Virus record (IMG/VR): IMGVR_UViG_3300028559_001111 | Location: 1 to 24,965 of that record | Source of the DNA: a virus | Length of the DNA: 24,965 nucleotides | Direction: 5' to 3' (one strand) | Part shown: positions 21,560 to 24,965 of the stretch, piece by piece | Layout: every line of letters starts with the position of its first letter | Numbering within the stretch: the stretch's first letter is position 1 | The notes under the pieces: generated by a model | The model's input: only the letters and a program-made list of their open reading frames with translations | Told to the model about the DNA's origin: nothing | Databases searched by the model: none | Program-made: the position numbers and the translations under genes

Positions 21560-22137
21560 TGAAGTTAGCATTGTATGGTTATGGAGGACATGCTCGTGAA
21601 GTAGCAGCTCAAATAGACCAAGATATTGAATTTTTTGTTGATGATGAGTATGCTAATAATGTAGCTCAACCAATATCAAAATTTAATCCTGCTATCTATT
21701 ATATGATGGTTGCTATTGGGGATAGTAAAGCTAGATTTGATGTGGTTCAAAAGTTACCTAAAGAAACAGTTTATTTTACCTATATTCATCCAACTGCTCT
21801 AATACTAGATGATGATATTAAAATTGGAGAAGGTAGTTTTATTGGTGCATATAGCATTTTAACTACAAATATTAAATTAGGCAAACATTCCATATTAAAT
21901 AGAGCAAATCATATAGGACACGACACAACAATAGGAGATTATTTCAGCGCTATGCCTGGAGCAATAGTATCAGGCAATGTAACAATACATGATTGTGTTT
22001 ATATGGGAACTAATTCATCAATTAAAGAAAAATTAAGCATTCATAGTTTATCTACTATAGGAATGAATTCAGGCGTAGTTAAACATATACAAGAACCGGG
22101 AGTTTACGTAGGTAGTCCTTCCAGAAAAATTAAATAA
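21559..22137 (+). CDS. NeuD/PglD-like sugar O- or N-acetyltransferase
   Basis: A 192-aa protein. The N-terminal Rossmann domain begins LALYGYGGHAREVAAQI, the nucleotide-sugar-binding GxGGHA-E signature. From about residue 85 there is a left-handed beta helix of hexapeptide turns (IKIGEGSFIGAYSILTT, IGHDTTIGDY, VTIHDCVYMGTNSSI), ending YVGSPSRKIK. The His in ANHIGHD is in the place of the PglD catalytic His. The family acetylates UDP-amino sugars or sialic acid with acetyl-CoA. With the DegT-like gene it resembles the PglE-PglD pair. Length is normal, and the gene should be functional. Confidence 0.88.
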   Translation: MKLALYGYGGHAREVAAQIDQDIEFFVDDEYANNVAQPISKFNPAIYYMMVAIGDSKARFDVVQKLPKETVYFTYIHPTALILDDDIKIGEGSFIGAYSILTTNIKLGKHSILNRANHIGHDTTIGDYFSAMPGAIVSGNVTIHDCVYMGTNSSIKEKLSIHSLSTIGMNSGVVKHIQEPGVYVGSPSRKIK

Positions 22138-22811
22138 TGAAACTACATATATTTTATCGACATTATAATATAACAGGAAATGATTTCAAACAACGCCCGG
22201 TTTGGTTTGACTATGAAGCTTGTTTCAAAAATTTATTAGATACTATCAATAATGATGAACGAGTAACATTACATGTTATAATGGATGGATCTATTCAAGA
22301 CAATTGGATCAAATCATATAGTGATCATTTTATAGCACATGAAATACAAGCTGGAAATGATCAAGCATCATTTTTATCTACATATTCATATGCAAACAAT
22401 ATTGATACCGATTTATATTATTTTTTAGAAAATGATTATTTACATGTACATGGTTGGGTTGATAAAGTTTTTGAGTTGTTTTCAACATATCAAGGACTAG
22501 ATTATGTTTCATTGTATGATCATAATGATAAATACTTTTTATCAATGTATGATGATTTAGTATCAAAAATATTCACAACAAACTCACATCATTGGAGAAC
22601 AACACCTAGTACGTGCGGTACTTATATAGTAACTAAAAAAGTATTTAAAGACGATTTTGAAGTACCATTTAGAATACCAGGCGATCATAATAAATTCTTG
22701 TATCTTAATCAAACAAAAGGCCGTGCTGTTATTACTCCAATACCTGGATTAGCAACTCATTGCATGGACGGCTTACTTAGCCCAACAATTAATTGGAAAA
22801 CATTATGCTAG
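22137..22811 (+). CDS. Probable glycosyltransferase-like protein, GT-A type
   Basis: A 224-aa protein with a GT-A look: KLHIFYRHYN start, a strand VTLHVIMDGS, and LYYFLENDYLHVHGW, where E-N-D-Y takes the place of a DxD site followed by the usual Trp-containing helix. STCGTYIVTKKVFKDDF resembles the later acceptor region. It is diverged from GT2, and I cannot name the family. Its last seven bases overlap the ATG of the next transferase. Setting and fold suggest sugar transfer. Confidence 0.6.
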   Translation: MKLHIFYRHYNITGNDFKQRPVWFDYEACFKNLLDTINNDERVTLHVIMDGSIQDNWIKSYSDHFIAHEIQAGNDQASFLSTYSYANNIDTDLYYFLENDYLHVHGWVDKVFELFSTYQGLDYVSLYDHNDKYFLSMYDDLVSKIFTTNSHHWRTTPSTCGTYIVTKKVFKDDFEVPFRIPGDHNKFLYLNQTKGRAVITPIPGLATHCMDGLLSPTINWKTLC

Positions 22812-23530
22812 TATCAACATTAAATTATAACCAACCAGAACTAACCGATAATCTAATTAAACAATTGAATCGAGGTAATGACTTATCTAAACATGAACTA
22901 ATGATATTAGATAATGGTTCTACAAAATCTGTAGCAAAAAGCACAACTCATCGATTAGAAGAAAATTTATTCTTTGGCGGCGGATTAAACGTTATACTAG
23001 AATATTTTTTATCAACCGATCATGAATACTTTGTATTGTTTAACAATGATTTAATCTTCCATGGTCCTCGATTAATTGATAACATGTTACGTGAAATGAA
23101 AGAACATGATTTAGCATTATATTCGCCAGCTATTACAAACACTGGGGCTGATCAGTGCTATTGGAGACAAATGTGGAACTGGGGTACGGGTCAAGTGCGA
23201 CTAGTTCCGTGGATTGATTTTATGTGTTTAGTTATGCGAAGAGACTTAGCTGAATATATAGTAAAATATCCGGACGAATTATTTTTAGGATGGGGGCCAG
23301 ACTTTTATTCTGGGATAAAAGCAGAAGAAGGCGGATTTAAAGTTGGCGTGAGTGATAACATTACATTATCACATCTTGTTAGCCAAACATTTGCAACAGG
23401 CGCTATTGAAATGAAAGAATCAGATTTTTGTTCACAAGCAGATGGGAATATGCATAAATTTTTCTTAAATTCTAAATATAATGATAAATTTATGGAATTT
23501 AGACAAATAGGATCTACATACGAAATATAA
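22805..23530 (+). CDS. GT2-family glycosyltransferase
   Basis: A 241-aa protein from the ATG at 22805; a TTG at 22793 would add four residues. MLVSTLNYNQPELTDNLIKQL is the GT2 opening, LMILDNGSTKS the donor-base strand, and YFVLFNNDLIF carries NND in the DxD place, as in rhamnosyltransferase-like GT2 enzymes. PWIDFMCLVMRRDL and LFLGWGPDFYSGIKAEEGG, with the acidic GPDF...EEGG stretch, fit the acceptor region. It overlaps the preceding gene by seven bases. The next gene starts one base after its stop. Confidence 0.83.
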   Translation: MLVSTLNYNQPELTDNLIKQLNRGNDLSKHELMILDNGSTKSVAKSTTHRLEENLFFGGGLNVILEYFLSTDHEYFVLFNNDLIFHGPRLIDNMLREMKEHDLALYSPAITNTGADQCYWRQMWNWGTGQVRLVPWIDFMCLVMRRDLAEYIVKYPDELFLGWGPDFYSGIKAEEGGFKVGVSDNITLSHLVSQTFATGAIEMKESDFCSQADGNMHKFFLNSKYNDKFMEFRQIGSTYEI

Positions 23531-23531
23531 T

Positions 23532-23975
23532 ATGAAAAATAATAAGTTACTTTGTACAATGCACGTAATGTGGTATGAGAGCCATATGATTAATGAAACA
23601 TTAGATTCTATACAATTGGCAATTGAAAACGCAGAACACGATGTTGAAATTTGGGGTAGCGGAAATCAAATGCGTGAGTTTATTTATGTAGATGATGTAG
23701 CTAGAGCATGTATACATTTAATGAATAATGATTTCACCGGCGCATATAATTGTAGTAGTGAAGTTGAAATAACAATTAATGATTTAGCAAATCTTATTGC
23801 AGAAATATTAGGATTCAATGGAAAAATTAATTATAATATAGATAAACCCGAAGGTCACCTTAGAAAAGGATTTACTTGTAATAAATTGCGTAGCACGGGT
23901 TGGAAACATGTTATTAACTTAAAAGATGGTATTAAATTATCATATGATTGGTATAAAGAAACAATAAACGAATGA
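23532..23975 (+). pseudogene. Chimeric remnant: glycosyltransferase N-terminus fused to C-terminus of GDP-L-fucose synthase
   Basis: A 147-aa ORF made of two unrelated pieces. Residues 1-37 (LLCTMHVMWYESHMINETLDS...) read like the start of a glycosyltransferase. From about residue 38 the sequence is the C-terminal third of GDP-L-fucose synthase (WcaG/Fcl): VEIWGSGNQMREFIYVDDVARA, YNCSSEVEITINDLANLIAEILGF, KPEGHLRKGFTCNKL, GW, and YDWYKE, each aligned with the E. coli protein. The Rossmann domain and catalytic Ser-Tyr-Lys are missing, so it cannot act as that enzyme. The join is near 23640-23650. A deletion between a transferase gene and an fcl gene explains it best. A GDP-mannose dehydratase gene, fcl's usual partner, begins at 24837. 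Confidence 0.75.
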
Positions 23976-24835
23976 TATCATTTACACTTTCAACATTTAA
24001 TACATTAAACTATTTAAAGTTAGCAGTTAAGTCAGTACGCCAAAATAGTTTTTATACAGACGCCCCATTTATTATTCATGCAGAAAATTGCACTGATGGG
24101 ACTAATGAATGGTTATTAGCAAATAAAGACATATATAACTTAGAAGTTTATATTGAAGAAAACGAAACTCCACGTGGTATTGGAGGAGGAATGAATTTTT
24201 GTGCTAGCAAAGTTCGTACTAAATATATCGGATTTTTATCATCAGATTTTTGGATGTCAAATGATTGGGATAAAGCTCTAGTTGATATTTGTGAACAAAA
24301 TGCAAATAAAAATGTATGGGCATTTAGTTATAGAGTTGAACCAGACATATTTAACGATCCAGTTTCGAGACCAGGAGTATTAAAATTAGATGTTGATACA
24401 TTTGGAGAATTTCATCATAACTTTGATAATGAAACATTTGATGAATGGAGTTCTGAATTAAGTTCAATGAATGATGTTGAATATAATATTCCAATGGGCG
24501 TAAGTGGTGTCATTAGTAAACAAGCGTGGGACTATATAGGAGGTAACGATGATAGATTTGCTCCAATGTATTGGGAAGATGCTGACATCTTTATCAGAAT
24601 GATAAATGAAGGGTATGAATTTAAGTTAACAAGCAAGTCAGTTTTATATCACTTTGCATCTAGAACAAGTAGATTTCCAGACGATAACTTAAATGTGCGT
24701 CCATCTCACTTAGCAGCATACGAACAACGATCACTTGAACGTTTTATTAATAAATATGGTAAATTACCACAACATGGTCCAAATGGAGAATATCTTCCAA
24801 TGCCTATAATTGATGGATCATCAAACAGAATATAA
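23972..24835 (+). CDS. GT2-family glycosyltransferase
   Basis: A 287-aa GT-A enzyme. The opening [25 protein letters not shown], the strand [16 protein letters not shown], and [26 protein letters not shown] match the family. SSDF takes the DxD position. [31 protein letters not shown] has the conserved E-D-x-D and closing His of GT2 enzymes. Its ATG overlaps the end of the chimeric ORF (ATGA). It is full length and probably works in the same glycan pathway. One base separates its stop from the next gene's ATG. Confidence 0.87.
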   Translation: MISFTLSTFNTLNYLKLAVKSVRQNSFYTDAPFIIHAENCTDGTNEWLLANKDIYNLEVYIEENETPRGIGGGMNFCASKVRTKYIGFLSSDFWMSNDWDKALVDICEQNANKNVWAFSYRVEPDIFNDPVSRPGVLKLDVDTFGEFHHNFDNETFDEWSSELSSMNDVEYNIPMGVSGVISKQAWDYIGGNDDRFAPMYWEDADIFIRMINEGYEFKLTSKSVLYHFASRTSRFPDDNLNVRPSHLAAYEQRSLERFINKYGKLPQHGPNGEYLPMPIIDGSSNRI

Positions 24836-24836
24836 C

Positions 24837-24965
24837 ATGAAAAAAGTAGCCTTAATAACCGGAATTAACGGAATGGATGGAAGTCATTTAGCAGATTTCC
24901 TTTTAAAGAAAAATTATATTGTATATGGTCTAGAAAGACGATGTTCCAATGAAAATAAAAATAAC
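24837..24965 (+). CDS. gmd: GDP-mannose 4,6-dehydratase, N-terminal part (runs off the window)
   Basis: The first 43 codons of an extended short-chain dehydrogenase. [22 protein letters not shown] is the NADP-binding loop in the form special to GDP-mannose dehydratase (GITGQDGSYLAE... in most members), followed by YIVYGLERR with the phosphate-binding Arg residues. Gmd turns GDP-mannose into GDP-4-keto-6-deoxymannose, the precursor of GDP-fucose, GDP-rhamnose or GDP-perosamine. The fucose-synthase piece at 23646-23975 is its normal pathway partner. The gene continues beyond 24965, so integrity is unknown. Confidence 0.82.
   Translation, partial: MKKVALITGINGMDGSHLADFLLKKNYIVYGLERRCSNENKNN

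Noticed and set aside
1-24965. tRNA, CRISPR array, insertion sequence or attachment site
   Set aside because: I saw no cloverleaf-like sequence in the short gaps, no regularly spaced repeats, no transposase and no terminal inverted repeats. Integrase genes are also absent.

Overview
The window is AT-rich and almost fully coding, with every gene on the plus strand and most neighbours overlapping by a few bases (TAATG or ATGA junctions). A family B DNA polymerase, a gp45-like sliding clamp, a gp44-like AAA+ clamp loader and a gp62-like clamp-loader partner identify it as the replication locus of a large T4-like tailed phage (myovirus type). A dUTPase, a GroES-like co-chaperonin, a thioredoxin, free-standing HNH endonucleases and a large block of sugar genes fit such a phage. 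The host cannot be named from the sequence.

Layout. (1) 1-2263: an HNH endonuclease, two very small ORFs, thioredoxin, GroES, a small membrane protein and a purine phosphoribosyltransferase. (2) 2263-5018: DNA polymerase and a small unknown protein. (3) 5030-8879: a sigma70-like promoter followed by an unknown protein, a QueD/PTPS-like T-fold protein, a SAM methyltransferase, a GT4-type glycosyltransferase and a tRNA-guanine-transglycosylase-like enzyme of the DpdA kind. (4) 8894-12060: sliding clamp, dUTPase, clamp loader, two small proteins, clamp-loader small subunit and a small frame-disrupted gene. (5) 12093-15473: a 590-aa protein with an HExxH zinc-protease motif, a Cas4/RecB-like PD-(D/E)XK nuclease with cluster-type cysteines, a small unknown protein and a SLOG/DUF2493-like protein. 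(6) 15501-16166: a second HNH endonuclease. (7) 16205-24965: glycosyltransferases, two methyltransferases, a compact DegT-like aminotransferase, a NeuD/PglD-like acetyltransferase, a chimeric GDP-fucose-synthase remnant and the start of a GDP-mannose 4,6-dehydratase.

How they work together. The polymerase, clamp and clamp loader form the replisome core, supported by dUTPase. The most interesting part is block 3, which lies between the polymerase and clamp genes. It pairs a pterin-synthase-like protein with a guanine-transglycosylase-like enzyme, which is the logic of 7-deazaguanine DNA modification, and adds a glycosyltransferase and a methyltransferase that might decorate the base further. 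The transglycosylase ends in the same NKFFKF hexapeptide as the DNA polymerase. This suggests that both dock on the sliding clamp, so that modification would be coupled to replication. The right-hand block looks like a surface-polysaccharide or virion-glycan module and shows signs of recent deletion and shuffling.
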